A DNA stretch of 51,060 bases, taken from DATJHM01 sp035493895 (GTDB taxonomy: Bacteria; Chloroflexota; Ktedonobacteria; Ktedonobacterales; Ktedonobacteraceae). The translations under genes were made by a program, and so were the position numbers. Positions 25,561 through 33,546 of this stretch are shown here, in pieces (position 1 is the first letter of the stretch; the number at the start of each line of letters is the position of its first letter). The notes under the pieces were generated by a model. It did no database searches, was not told where the DNA came from, and saw only the letters and a list, made by a program, of their open reading frames with translations. Location of the stretch: assembly GCA_035493895.1 (NCBI GenBank), contig DATJHM010000151.1, positions 1-51,060 of the forward strand. The letters are read 5' to 3'.

Positions 25561-26790
25561 CTAGTGAGCGGAAAATGTCGAACTACTTTGCTCTATCGGT
25601 AAATGCTGCTGTTCTTGTCCTACTTTCTCAAATTCTAGCTCCATCTCTCGCTCAATGGCGCGTTCAGCCTCCTGACGTGAACTCTGGTAGCGGCGTGTAT
25701 GCGTAACAGTACGCTGAACATAGTTTTGCATAAGCTCAGCCCGTTGCCAGGCCAGTCCTGGCATTGGACGGAGATGCAGCAATGAGAATGGTTGAAAATC
25801 ACGTTCATGAAGTGCCAGTGCCAGCAATTGTGCATATTCTCCGATCGCCTGGCAGGCCATGGGCTGACGAAAAAAATCGGCGTTCGTGCTGGAGACGATG
25901 AGGGCTCCGGCGATCCGGCTGCCTCGCACAACTGGTGTTGCACAGACACTTCTTTCATGCTCATCAACTTCAAATTGCAACCGATTTTCGTTCTCGCTTT
26001 CATTCCAGATCTGCATGCGCCGCAACGTGGCAGCCATTCCCGCCAGCGAAGTGCTGCCGAGATATGCTCTACTTTCCAGGGTAAAGGGCCATGGCTCATG
26101 CCCTCTCATGGCTGCCTCTCTCAGGGCATGAATGCCATCCTCATGCTGGGGCAACAGGTGGGCATAGGTGATTGCCAGGCCTTTTCTCTCTTTATCCAGA
26201 TGATAGAGTGCATGCTCAAAAAGAGCTTGCGAGACCTCCCAAAGCCGGGTACTATCATCATCGGCCATCGTAATCAGCTCAACGATACGTCGGTAAATAT
26301 CTTTAGGCACTTCGCCAATTGGGTCGTCCATTGCCAGGGCTTGAAGGTTCAAGATGCCATGAAATGTGCTGTTGATGGCCTCTGTGAGCTTTCCCTGGTA
26401 CGCAGGAAGCACTTCGAGCAGACGTTTCAGATGGTGAATGCGTGGTTCTGTATTGCCACTCATCCAGCGGTAAATACTGTTCTCGCTGACTGCCAGCTCT
26501 TGTGCTACACGCAAGAGCTCGCTACGATCCCGGCGCAATATCGTACTGAGCAGTTGACTAAATTCTGAAGGTTCTCTTGTCGTCGATGGTGGTTTATGCT
26601 GTTTCGTGAGCACTGCACTCTCTTGCCTGTATGGAACCGGGCCAGGAGAAGGTTTTACGGCTACCCCTTGACCTTGCTGTCCCTGTCGTGCAGACGCCTT
26701 CGTGAGCGAGAGAGAAGCAGGAATACGCATACCAGCAGGGCGTCCGCGTTTCTTCTTGGGTACTGGCCTGGTGTTCTGCCCGTTCTCCAT
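25561..26790 (-). CDS. HTH regulator with AT-hook-like N-terminus and GAF domain
   Basis: A 409-residue putative DNA-binding sensor. Residues 12-20 read KKKRGRPAG, an AT-hook-like minor-groove motif. An XRE-like helix-turn-helix spans about 75-130 (FSQLLSTILRRDRSELLRVA, VSENSIYRWMSGNTEPR). A GAF-like domain spans about 180-340 with RSVCATPVVRGSRIAGALIV near its end. The C-terminal 60 residues are a charged helix rich in Glu and Arg. ATG 26790 has AAGGAAA 8 nt upstream; the TTG at 26820 lacks one. The ligand of the GAF domain and its targets are unknown. The downstream membrane-protein gene may be part of the same operon. Confidence 0.72.
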   Translation of the reverse strand: MENGQNTRPVPKKKRGRPAGMRIPASLSLTKASARQGQQGQGVAVKPSPGPVPYRQESAVLTKQHKPPSTTREPSEFSQLLSTILRRDRSELLRVAQELAVSENSIYRWMSGNTEPRIHHLKRLLEVLPAYQGKLTEAINSTFHGILNLQALAMDDPIGEVPKDIYRRIVELITMADDDSTRLWEVSQALFEHALYHLDKERKGLAITYAHLLPQHEDGIHALREAAMRGHEPWPFTLESRAYLGSTSLAGMAATLRRMQIWNESENENRLQFEVDEHERSVCATPVVRGSRIAGALIVSSTNADFFRQPMACQAIGEYAQLLALALHERDFQPFSLLHLRPMPGLAWQRAELMQNYVQRTVTHTRRYQSSRQEAERAIEREMELEFEKVGQEQQHLPIEQSSSTFSAH

Positions 26791-27258
26791 AAAATTTTTC
26801 CTTAAACTTTGCAATGTCAAGACGCAAAACTTTTACGAAGACAGCACGATATCGACAAATATTTGCCTTCTAGTATACCATAAGAAATCGTTGCCGGAAC
26901 GACACGATGCCGCGATTTTGTCCTATCCTCCCGAGATCTCTCCGATTTTGTGTGTACAGACGCTTGACTGTGTTTGTATGGCACCTTTTTCTTGCACCTA
27001 TTCAGGGCAATAGGCAAGTCTTCTTTGCTTGTAGAGCCGTATGTTGTACGTTGTGAGCTGAACATCGCTCCTATTATGTCACATCAAAGTACGTTCAAAC
27101 ATATGAGTATGATGACCTATTTTAAACATTGTACATACGAAAGTACTACAATGTCATACAAGTATTGATTTTGCTTTGTAGCACATGTAATATGAAAATA
27201 GCATGAAGGATATGAATTGTATCCTTCAAAATGATGGCTGGAAGGATAAGGCAGTGTT
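26791..27258. other. Divergent intergenic region before the methyltransferase gene
   Basis: This 468-bp AT-rich region lies between divergent genes. It holds an inverted repeat of ACATTGTA (27126-27133) and TACAATGT (27147-27154), and the GAAGGATA/TATCCTTC elements listed separately. Several short open frames cross it, none with a ribosome site and protein-like pattern. No consensus promoter is clear. Confidence 0.35.
27205..27251 (+). promoter_or_regulatory. Candidate translational switch before the methyltransferase gene
   Basis: GAAGGATA occurs at 27205-27212 and again at 27241-27248, where it forms the Shine-Dalgarno site. Between them TATCCTTC (27220-27227) is the exact complement of both. 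The middle element can pair either with the upstream copy, leaving the ribosome site free, or with the ribosome site, blocking it. The two 8-bp helices are mutually exclusive. Confidence 0.45.
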
Positions 27259-28191
27259 ATGGCAGTGAATCATGTGGTGCATGTGAATGAGTGTGGGCTT
27301 CCGCTCAATGCCATTGAATGGCTGGTAACTCATCATCAGAGTAAGGCCAATGAACGCGGGCAGATGATCCGCGATCTTCACCTCAAATCTGGGAGTCTGG
27401 TGGTTGATGCGGGGTGTGGACCCGGTTTGTGGACGCCTCTCCTTGCTCAGGCAATTAGTCCAGCGGGACAGATTATCGGCATAGATATTTCTCCCGAAGC
27501 CCTTGTGACTGCTCAACGCAGGAGCACCAATAAGTGGTATCGACGTCAAGTTCAATATAAACGCGCTTCTCTGGAGCAACTTCCTATTGAACGTGGGACG
27601 GCTGACCTCATTTTTAGTGCAAATGTCAGTCAATATCTCTCTGATCCTGTTTCGACTTTTGCCGCGATGGGCCCCTATCTCAATGATGGCGGTCGCCTGG
27701 TGATTAAAGATATAGATTTTGGAACGATGCGTTTTTACAATGTTGATGCGCAATTGCAAGAACGCGTTTTGCGCGCGCGCGCGCGCTGGGAGCTGGAGCG
27801 CGTCGATCAGGGTTATGCGTTTGAAGATAGCTGGGTAGGCTCAAAGCTAGCCGGTTACCTTCGTGCCGCAGGCTTTCAGGATGTGCAGGAGAAAACGTAT
27901 CGCATTCAACGCAATTACCCTTTACCCAGAAACTTTCGCAGTTATATACAAGGCATTGCTGAATGGTTCGTTTGTGAAGGTGCGCCTCATCTCTCAAACG
28001 ACGATGTAACAAATTGGCTGCATTGTTTTCTTCATAAAACTGATACTGTTCTCGATCTGGATACCTTCGTCAGTGAAGAGACAGAGTATGTGGTGTCTGG
28101 TACCTGGCAGTCTTCTTCTCTAGAACGCCATTTTGATATGCATATAGAGCATTCCTTCGCTTCTGAGCATATTCCTTCTACGCAAGAGTAA
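27259..28191 (+). CDS. Class I SAM-dependent methyltransferase
   Basis: A 310-residue Rossmann-fold methyltransferase. Motif I is VVDAGCGPGLWTPLLA near residues 50-65, the acidic motif II is IIGIDISPEAL, and motif post-I/IV reads GTADLIFSANVSQYLSDP; GGRLVIKDIDFG is motif V. It belongs to the broad UbiE/Methyltransf_11 group acting on small molecules or lipids; the acceptor cannot be named. The C-terminal 140 residues carry no known domain. GAAGGATAAGG lies 7 nt before the ATG. A strong terminator follows, and no co-transcribed partner is evident. Confidence 0.87.
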   Translation: MAVNHVVHVNECGLPLNAIEWLVTHHQSKANERGQMIRDLHLKSGSLVVDAGCGPGLWTPLLAQAISPAGQIIGIDISPEALVTAQRRSTNKWYRRQVQYKRASLEQLPIERGTADLIFSANVSQYLSDPVSTFAAMGPYLNDGGRLVIKDIDFGTMRFYNVDAQLQERVLRARARWELERVDQGYAFEDSWVGSKLAGYLRAAGFQDVQEKTYRIQRNYPLPRNFRSYIQGIAEWFVCEGAPHLSNDDVTNWLHCFLHKTDTVLDLDTFVSEETEYVVSGTWQSSSLERHFDMHIEHSFASEHIPSTQE

Positions 28192-28244
28192 CCAGTACTA
28201 AAAACTTTCTGGCATCCTCTGTTTCTATGTTTCTATCTTCAGTA

Positions 28245-28282
28245 AGGGCAATTAGTTGTACGCTAATTGCCCTTTTTCTTTG
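28245..28282 (+). terminator. Intrinsic terminator of the methyltransferase gene
   Basis: AGGGCAATTAG (28245-28255) pairs perfectly with CTAATTGCCCT (28263-28273) over 11 bp with a 7-nt loop, followed by TTTTCTTTGTTTTT. It starts 54 nt past the stop. Confidence 0.88.
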
Positions 28283-28653
28283 TTTTTCTCATGCTTTGTT
28301 TTTTCTCATCTATATGCATAAGCGATTGAAACAACTTTCGCTCTCTGACTGGGGAGCGTGCTGACCCGGAAAAGTTTCTTTTGTTCTATAGAAGGGTTCA
28401 TTTGTTTTGCATGCTGAATTTATATATGTCAAACATTTTAACATCATTTGCAAAAAAGAAGATATCACTCTGTTGGATATCTTCTTTCTCTACGCAGATT
28501 GATAAATAGATAATTACACGTGCGCATTCATGACAAAGAAATGTAGCATACATACACCTCCACCCTATCCACTCTATGAAGAACAAAGTACACGAGAGAG
28601 CCGCAGCCTGACGCCATCGCGATGCGCGCGCTGCTACGAACTCACGAGCCAGG
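28283..28653. other. Intergenic region between converging transcripts
   Basis: About 370 bp with no supportable gene. A 62-codon minus-strand frame (28398-28586) contains the terminator hairpin and is not credible. The hairpin at 28455-28487 is the only clear element. Confidence 0.4.
28455..28487. terminator. 12-bp hairpin with flanking A and T runs
   Basis: AAAGAAGATATC (28455-28466) pairs with GATATCTTCTTT (28476-28487) around a 9-nt loop. It has A before and T after, so it can terminate in both directions. It probably ends the minus-strand transcript from the small gene at 28654. Confidence 0.65.
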
Positions 28654-28881
28654 CTAGGCTTTATTGAGTTGGTCAGCGATCATGGCGATAGCTACATCTC
28701 CGACAATTGACTGAAGTTGGGTATGTAGCTGCCCCATATTCTCCATACGTGCTGTAATGAAATCATGTTGTGACGTGCCGTACGATAGACCAGAGATGCC
28801 TCGTTGGGCGGCTTCATACTCCGCGCTGATCTGTGATAACAGGCGGGCGATTTCGCTACGTTGCTCATGTGCTCCAAGCAT
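28654..28881 (-). CDS. Small hypothetical protein
   Basis: A 75-residue, mostly helical, soluble protein starting MLGAHEQRSEIARLL. The heptad-like spacing of Leu, Ile and Ala around SQISAEYEAAQRGI and the amphipathic C-terminal half (LHTQLQSIVGDVAIAMIADQ) suggest a helical hairpin that binds a partner. No domain is recognised. ATG 28881 has AAGG 5 nt upstream; an alternative start at 28923 adds 14 residues. It is a single gene with a terminator behind it and a palindromic element in front, so it is probably real and separately regulated. Confidence 0.6.
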   Translation of the reverse strand: MLGAHEQRSEIARLLSQISAEYEAAQRGISGLSYGTSQHDFITARMENMGQLHTQLQSIVGDVAIAMIADQLNKA

Positions 28882-29513
28882 GGGTGCCTTGTCCTTCCTA
28901 CTAATGAGATTATATGGATCCACAACTTTTTTGTGTCAACTTCTCAGCAGACGATTTTCTGATGTAAATACAATGTGTATCGTTTGTATAAACAAGATAA
29001 ACAATACACATCACTAGTATGCACGAAGATGTACGTTCTTGTCTAGTGGCAAAATCTCTTTTTTTATGCATATATCTTTTTTTACGCAATATTTACACCA
29101 CTAAAGAAGGATTTATGCTGCTGCAAAACAAATAAAATGACTTTGCAAGCTCATTTGTTTATGTTATGCATTGTCTTCAATATGTGTATGTGATATGTAT
29201 GTTTATCTGGATTGTAAAAGCGAGGCCAGCTAGAGATGGTACTTCTGTCTTACCATTTTTTTTGTTCCGTGAATTGTTCCTGGCAGGCTCGAACAGATTT
29301 ATACATTCTCTGCAAAAACGTTGCGTATTGTCCTCTTTATTGTTGATTTAAGAGATGAATTGTTCTACCAGGCGGCGCGAATATTTTTTGTTATGTCTTT
29401 ATATTGAGACTCTTTTGTTCCTTATGTATTAAATTTTCGAACTATCTTATCTTTTTTCTTCTCGTTTCTTTGTAATACAGTGAGGTAGGGACGTAAAAAC
29501 GGTGTGAAAGCAC
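28882..29513. other. Long AT-rich intergenic region
   Basis: Non-coding stretch between the divergent small gene and the ABC ATPase gene. It contains the inverted repeat at 28973-29011 and otherwise AT-rich sequence. Short frames at 29166-29351 and 29447-29644 lack ribosome sites and protein-like composition. The ABC ATPase promoter begins at its right end. Confidence 0.4.
28973..29011. promoter_or_regulatory. Imperfect 13-bp inverted repeat (operator candidate)
   Basis: The arms 28973-28985 (ATGTGTATCGTTT) and 28999-29011 (AAACAATACACAT) match at 12 of 13 positions around a 13-nt spacer. It lies about 90 nt upstream of the small minus-strand gene and could bind a dimeric regulator. Confidence 0.4.
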
Positions 29514-29543
29514 TTACAATCTGGCAGAGGTTTATGGTATACT
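29514..29543 (+). promoter_or_regulatory. Promoter of the ABC ATPase gene
   Basis: TTACAA (29514-29519) and TATACT (29538-29543) are separated by 18 bp. The predicted leader of about 170 nt holds a 7-bp hairpin (29675-29681 with 29688-29694) just before the ribosome site. Confidence 0.55.
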
Positions 29544-29718
29544 CGTTTCGACGCCTGTTCGTTGCGGGTTTTCGCTTCAGTGTCAGGTGTCAAGAGGCTA
29601 CGTTGACTCCCACCCGACAATTGCGTCGAGCACAACGTATGCACTAAGCAAAGCTTCTTGTAAGGATTGAGTAGTAACAGGAATGAACCTGTTATGGAAG
29701 CGAGAGGAGTAGTCCTTC

Positions 29719-30828
29719 ATGGCACGTGTCCAATTCGAGCATATTTACAAACGTTTTAACAAAACAGAGGTCGTCCACGATATCAGTATTGATATTAAGG
29801 ACAAAGAGTTCATGGTTCTCGTTGGTCCTTCCGGTTGTGGAAAGAGTACGTGTTTGCGTATGGTTGCCGGTCTGGAAGAGCCAAGTGAGGGTGAGATCTA
29901 CATCGGTGATCGCCTCGTGAATGGTGTCGACCCCAAGGATCGCGATATCGCGATGGTGTTCCAGAACTACGCTTTGTATCCTCACATGACTGTCTTCGAT
30001 AACATGGCCTTCGGTTTGAAGCTGCGTCACTTCCCCAAAACAGAAATTAGAAAACGTGTGGAAGAGGCTGCCGGGCTTCTGGGCCTGGAGCAGTTGTTGA
30101 AGCGCAAGCCGAAAGAACTTTCTGGTGGTCAGCGCCAGCGCGTTGCTCTTGGGCGCGCGATTGTGCGTGAGGCACAGGTCTTCCTGATGGACGAGCCTCT
30201 ATCGAACCTTGATGCGAAATTGCGCGTTGAGACGCGTGCAAATATTATTAAGTTGCACCAGCGTATTCAGACGACGGTGATCTATGTAACGCACGACCAG
30301 GTTGAAGCCATGACGATGGGTGACCGCATTGCGGTGCTCAACGGTGGTTTGATTCAACAACTGGGTACTCCTCAGGAACTGTATGATCATCCTGCAAATC
30401 TGTTTGTTGCGGGTTTCATCGGTACTCCTTCGATGAACTTTTTCCCGGAGGCACGTGTCGTCGCTGAAGAGGGTTCCACTAAAGTGGTTCTCGAGGGCGT
30501 TGGTCAGGTGGAGGTCCCTGCTCTGTATGTTGAGCGCGCTCGCGCTGCTGCTGGGAAGAGCCTGACCTTTGGTGTTCGTCCTTCTCATCTGGAAGATGCC
30601 AGCCTGGTTGGTGCCAATGGGAATGTGCAGTCGTCTATCGATGCGACAGTTGATGTCGTTGAGAACCTGGGTAACGAGCTTCAGGTCTACCTGAGTGCCG
30701 CTGGGAAGAGTCTGGTTGCTTCTCTCGATCCTCGCTCTCGTGTCAGCACCGGCAATAAGGTTCGCCTGTATGTCGATAGCGACAATATCCATCTCTTCGA
30801 TACCGAGAGCGGCGAAGCCATTTTCTAA
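29719..30828 (+). CDS. ABC transporter ATP-binding protein, MalK/UgpC/MsmK type
   Basis: A 369-residue cytoplasmic ATPase of the sugar-import (CUT1) class. Walker A is GPSGCGKST near residues 38-46, the Q-loop is VFQNYALYPHMTV, the signature is LSGGQRQR, Walker B is VFLMDEPLSNLDAKLR and the switch His is in THDQVEAMT. The C-terminal 130 residues form the TOBE/OB regulatory domain (FGVRPSHLED, NLGNELQVYL). Length matches MsmK/UgpC. No permease or binding protein gene is near, so it is probably a shared ATPase energising several sugar importers, as MsmX and MsmK do. It has its own promoter, a long leader and a strong terminator. Confidence 0.93.
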   Translation: MARVQFEHIYKRFNKTEVVHDISIDIKDKEFMVLVGPSGCGKSTCLRMVAGLEEPSEGEIYIGDRLVNGVDPKDRDIAMVFQNYALYPHMTVFDNMAFGLKLRHFPKTEIRKRVEEAAGLLGLEQLLKRKPKELSGGQRQRVALGRAIVREAQVFLMDEPLSNLDAKLRVETRANIIKLHQRIQTTVIYVTHDQVEAMTMGDRIAVLNGGLIQQLGTPQELYDHPANLFVAGFIGTPSMNFFPEARVVAEEGSTKVVLEGVGQVEVPALYVERARAAAGKSLTFGVRPSHLEDASLVGANGNVQSSIDATVDVVENLGNELQVYLSAAGKSLVASLDPRSRVSTGNKVRLYVDSDNIHLFDTESGEAIF

Positions 30829-30843
30829 GCGTTAGTCTGATCT

Positions 30844-30894
30844 GGCGCTTATGATGAGCGCCGGCATTTATGACGAGTGCCAGAGTTCAGGATG
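30844..30894 (+). repeat. Tandem small hairpins with compensatory changes after the ABC ATPase gene
   Basis: Two adjacent 19-nt units, 30844-30862 and 30863-30881, each fold into a 6-bp stem with the same TATGA(T/C)G loop. The arms differ in sequence yet still pair (GCT/AGC in one, ATT/AGT with a wobble in the other). A related weaker unit GTTCAGGATGAAC follows directly. They start 16 nt past the stop codon. Confidence 0.5.
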
Positions 30895-30961
30895 AACGCT
30901 GAGGCTAGAAGTAGCTCTCACGATGCTGAGGGATGTAAGGATATTTTTCCCTTGGTGACGG

Positions 30962-30999
30962 AAGCACTGTTAGATCGCTAGATCTGACAGTGCTTTTGT
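30962..30999 (+). terminator. Intrinsic terminator of the ABC ATPase gene
   Basis: A 15-bp stem (30962-30976 with 30981-30995, one G-T pair) closed by a GCTA tetraloop is followed by TTTTGTGT. This is the strongest hairpin after the gene. Confidence 0.88.
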
Positions 31000-31000
31000 G

Positions 31001-31022
31001 TATGGCACGGCGCTGTGCCATA
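31001..31022 (-). terminator. 8-bp hairpin after argF
   Basis: TATGGCAC (31001-31008) pairs with GTGCCATA (31015-31022). It lies 20 nt past the argF stop on the minus strand. No T-tract follows, so it may only protect the 3' end or work with the adjoining hairpin. Confidence 0.4.
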
Positions 31023-31042
31023 CAGGTTGCCGATTGGGAACA

Positions 31043-32056
31043 TTAGCCGAGGGTGGCAACCATGACGGCTTTGATGGTATGCAAGCGATTTTCGGCCTGA
31101 TCGAAAACGATCGACGCAGGCGACTCAAAGACCTCGTCGGTCACTTCCATGCTCTCAAGACCATATCGCTCGTAGATCGTTTTGCCCAACTTCGTCTCTG
31201 TGTTATGTAGTGCGGGCAGGCAGTGCATGAATTTGACATTGGGATTCTTACTGCTAGCCATCAGCTCGCGATTGACCTGATAGGGACGCATCTGGTTAAT
31301 ACGCTCTTCCCACATTTCCACAGGTTCTCCCATCGAGAGCCAGACGTCGGTGTAGATGAAGTCGCAATCCTGAACGGCTGCATGAGCGTCTTCAGTGATA
31401 GTGAGGTGTGCTCCGGTCTCTTTTGCCGCTGTCTGAACGCGCGTGATGAACTCATGGCTGGGCCAGCGCGCTTGAGGGCCCGCCAGACGGATGTCCATGC
31501 CCAGTTTTGCGGCTCCGATGAAAAGAGAGTTAGCGATATTGGAGTCGACGTGGCCGAGAAAGCAGAACGAGATCTCAGAGAGCGGTTTCTGACTGTGCTC
31601 CTGCATCGTGAGGAAGTCTGCCAGAGCCTGCGTCGGGTGGGCTTCGTTGGTAAGGCCATTCCAGATTGGAACCCCCGCATAGCGGGCCAGTTCTTCAATA
31701 ATCTCCTGCCCGAAGCCGCGATATTCGATGGCGTCATAGATACGGCCTAATACACGAGCAGTATCCTTCATGGACTCTTTCGTGCCGATATGGGAGCCGT
31801 TGGGTCCCAGATAGGTAACATGTGCTCCCTGATCGTAGGCGGCGACCTCAAAGGCGATACGCGTGCGGGTGGAATCTTTTTCAAAGATCAGGGCAATATT
31901 TTTCCCCTTCAGGCGCGCTACTTCGGTGCCTGCATATTTAGCCGCTTTCAAATCTGCTGAGAGTTGAAGCAGAAAGGCAATTTCTTGCGGTGAGAAATCT
32001 TCAAGTTCAAGAAGATTTCTATTTTTTAAATTAAAGGCCATGGTATTGTATTCCAC
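31043..32056 (-). CDS. argF: Ornithine carbamoyltransferase
   Basis: A 337-residue OTCase, which makes citrulline from ornithine and carbamoyl phosphate in arginine synthesis (or runs in reverse in the deiminase pathway). The carbamoyl phosphate motif is DSTRTRIAFE, followed by HPTQALADF, the ornithine-binding FCFLGHVDSN region, DVWLSMGE and the catalytic HCLPA. Length is typical. The GTG at 32056 has AGGA 5-6 nt upstream and is chosen over ATG 32041, which has none. No other arginine gene is in the window. A leader with an 11-bp inverted repeat and three 9-bp direct repeats lies upstream, so it is probably individually regulated. Confidence 0.94.
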   Translation of the reverse strand: MEYNTMAFNLKNRNLLELEDFSPQEIAFLLQLSADLKAAKYAGTEVARLKGKNIALIFEKDSTRTRIAFEVAAYDQGAHVTYLGPNGSHIGTKESMKDTARVLGRIYDAIEYRGFGQEIIEELARYAGVPIWNGLTNEAHPTQALADFLTMQEHSQKPLSEISFCFLGHVDSNIANSLFIGAAKLGMDIRLAGPQARWPSHEFITRVQTAAKETGAHLTITEDAHAAVQDCDFIYTDVWLSMGEPVEMWEERINQMRPYQVNRELMASSKNPNVKFMHCLPALHNTETKLGKTIYERYGLESMEVTDEVFESPASIVFDQAENRLHTIKAVMVATLG

Positions 32057-32079
32057 TCTCTTCCTTCAATAAAATAATG

Positions 32080-32121
32080 ATCGACTTCAGACGTAATGAT
32101 ATCGCTTCTGCTGAAGTCGAT
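32080..32121 (-). promoter_or_regulatory. 11-bp inverted repeat in the argF leader
   Basis: ATCGACTTCAG (32080-32090) and CTGAAGTCGAT (32111-32121) pair perfectly around 20 nt. On the minus strand the stem is followed by CATTATTTTATT, then the argF ribosome site, an arrangement like an attenuator or an operator between promoter and gene. Confidence 0.4.
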
Positions 32122-32222
32122 TGGAAGTATTTGCTCTGTTCTGTGCTGGATCTCCTTGAGGAGGTGGTAAGCTTCCTGGTGAGTTGAACAGTAGAGATAT
32201 ATCTGATTACCGATTCAGAGAA

Positions 32223-32286
32223 ATATTCTTGTACGATATCATAACATATTCTTGAGGAGAAGACGTAGTTTATTTACATATTCTTG
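32223..32286. repeat. Three copies of a 9-bp direct repeat upstream of argF
   Basis: ATATTCTTG occurs at 32223-32231, 32246-32254 and 32278-32286, within 64 bp; the last two share ACATATTCTTGA. Spacings of 23 and 32 bp are close to two and three helix turns. Possibly regulator half-sites. Confidence 0.4.
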
Positions 32287-32586
32287 ACAATGTTGCATCG
32301 TATGTTTTTTCCACAAGCTATAACGGATTTATTCTTATCTCTATTATCGATATGCTCTCATTATCTCACAAAATCCAGCCAGACCTTATCAAACAAGTAA
32401 ATTGACCCCATAATCCCTCTAGCATGCAGCGATAAAAATGTTACGCTAAATCGAGAAAAGCTTTCTCAAAGCCATGAACGGATCACTAAAACACCTACCT
32501 ATTCACCAGGGTGCGAGGCGCGATGCACCAGTTATCTCGTTGTGAGAAGCGAGAAGTAATAACTTAAATAAGGGAAAAACAGGAAG

Positions 32587-33501
32587 ATGCCATTATCTGA
32601 AACGAACAAGATAAGAGAGAGACGTGGTTCCGCTCCTGGCTCATTCTCACCTGATATATTGCAGCAACCTCGTGACGAGCAGCAGAAAGAGGTACATGAA
32701 GCATCCGTGCCCGCCGCATCCTCATCTAATGACATATTACGTCTCACCTCTAGAGAGCGACAACGCGTAGGCAAAAAAACAAGTGTGGATAGTTTTGTGC
32801 AGGTAGATCATAGCGACGCGGAGGAGGAGCCTGTCCTTGTGGGCAAATCCAAGGATGCCGATAGTGTGAAAAACCTGAGCCCGTTTCAGAGAAAGGTAGA
32901 GGCTTATCAACGCAATGATCTGGTAACATACATGGGGGAAGGGAGTGGTATGGCCCGTTTTTGGCAAGGAAGTACCATAATTTCACTTCTCAATGAGACA
33001 AGAGCGAAGCAATCCCAGGAAGGTATCTATCACAAATATTCTCAGGATGTTGACCGTGCATATAAAGAAGCTGGCGAGATAATTGATAAAATATATCAAA
33101 AAGATATAAATAATATAGAAAGTCATATAAAAGAATGCAGTTTAAAGATTCGAACATGGTCTGATAGGAGAGATCAGCTTGTGGACAGTCTTATAAAAGA
33201 GGATAATCCTAACGAGAAATTAAAGGGAGATATTGCAGCGACAGAAAAAGTAATAGAAGGGTACCGGGAAGATCTTAAGGCATTCAATGACTTGAAAACA
33301 GGCTTACGTACCATGGCTCAGCAGGACTTTACTGCACTTTTCAAGTCTAAAGTCGATGGCCTCCAAAAGACGGTAGATGGAACCCAGCAACAGCTCTCAT
33401 CTGAACAAAAATACCAGCAGAAACATCGGCAATGGGCAGATGTGTTCGGCAAGGCTAGATCGATTTTTATGGTAAGAAGTTTCTTTACTTTACCACGCTG
33501 A
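32587..33501 (+). CDS. Hypothetical coiled-coil protein, foreign-looking
   Basis: A 304-residue hydrophilic protein of unknown function. Residues 1-95 are Ser/Pro/Glu-rich and look disordered. Residues 130-290 are almost all helix and rich in Lys, Glu, Gln and Asp, with heptad-like spacing typical of a long coiled coil (DIAATEKVIEGYREDLKAF). There is no signal peptide or membrane helix. From about 33050 to 33250 the codons are strongly AT-ending (AAA, ATA, AAT, AGA), unlike all neighbours, which points to transfer. AGGAAG precedes the ATG closely. The final dozen residues are hydrophobic and basic and may mark a truncated end. It converges on the fad operon. Confidence 0.6.
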   Translation: MPLSETNKIRERRGSAPGSFSPDILQQPRDEQQKEVHEASVPAASSSNDILRLTSRERQRVGKKTSVDSFVQVDHSDAEEEPVLVGKSKDADSVKNLSPFQRKVEAYQRNDLVTYMGEGSGMARFWQGSTIISLLNETRAKQSQEGIYHKYSQDVDRAYKEAGEIIDKIYQKDINNIESHIKECSLKIRTWSDRRDQLVDSLIKEDNPNEKLKGDIAATEKVIEGYREDLKAFNDLKTGLRTMAQQDFTALFKSKVDGLQKTVDGTQQQLSSEQKYQQKHRQWADVFGKARSIFMVRSFFTLPR

Positions 33502-33546
33502 AATCAAAAGCGCGATGCGGTGTGGTCACGCGGATCGGCATAAAGT

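Larger units (their letters stand above)
32057..32586. other. Divergent intergenic region between argF and the coiled-coil gene
   Basis: A 530-bp AT-rich region with no gene. It carries the argF leader hairpin and the CAAGAATAT repeats listed separately, plus a self-complementary CTCCTTGAGGAG near 32151-32162. No consensus promoter is obvious for either gene. Confidence 0.4.

Noticed and set aside
28398..28586. 62-codon minus-strand frame
   Set aside because: Contains the 12-bp terminator hairpin inside it and lacks a ribosome site.
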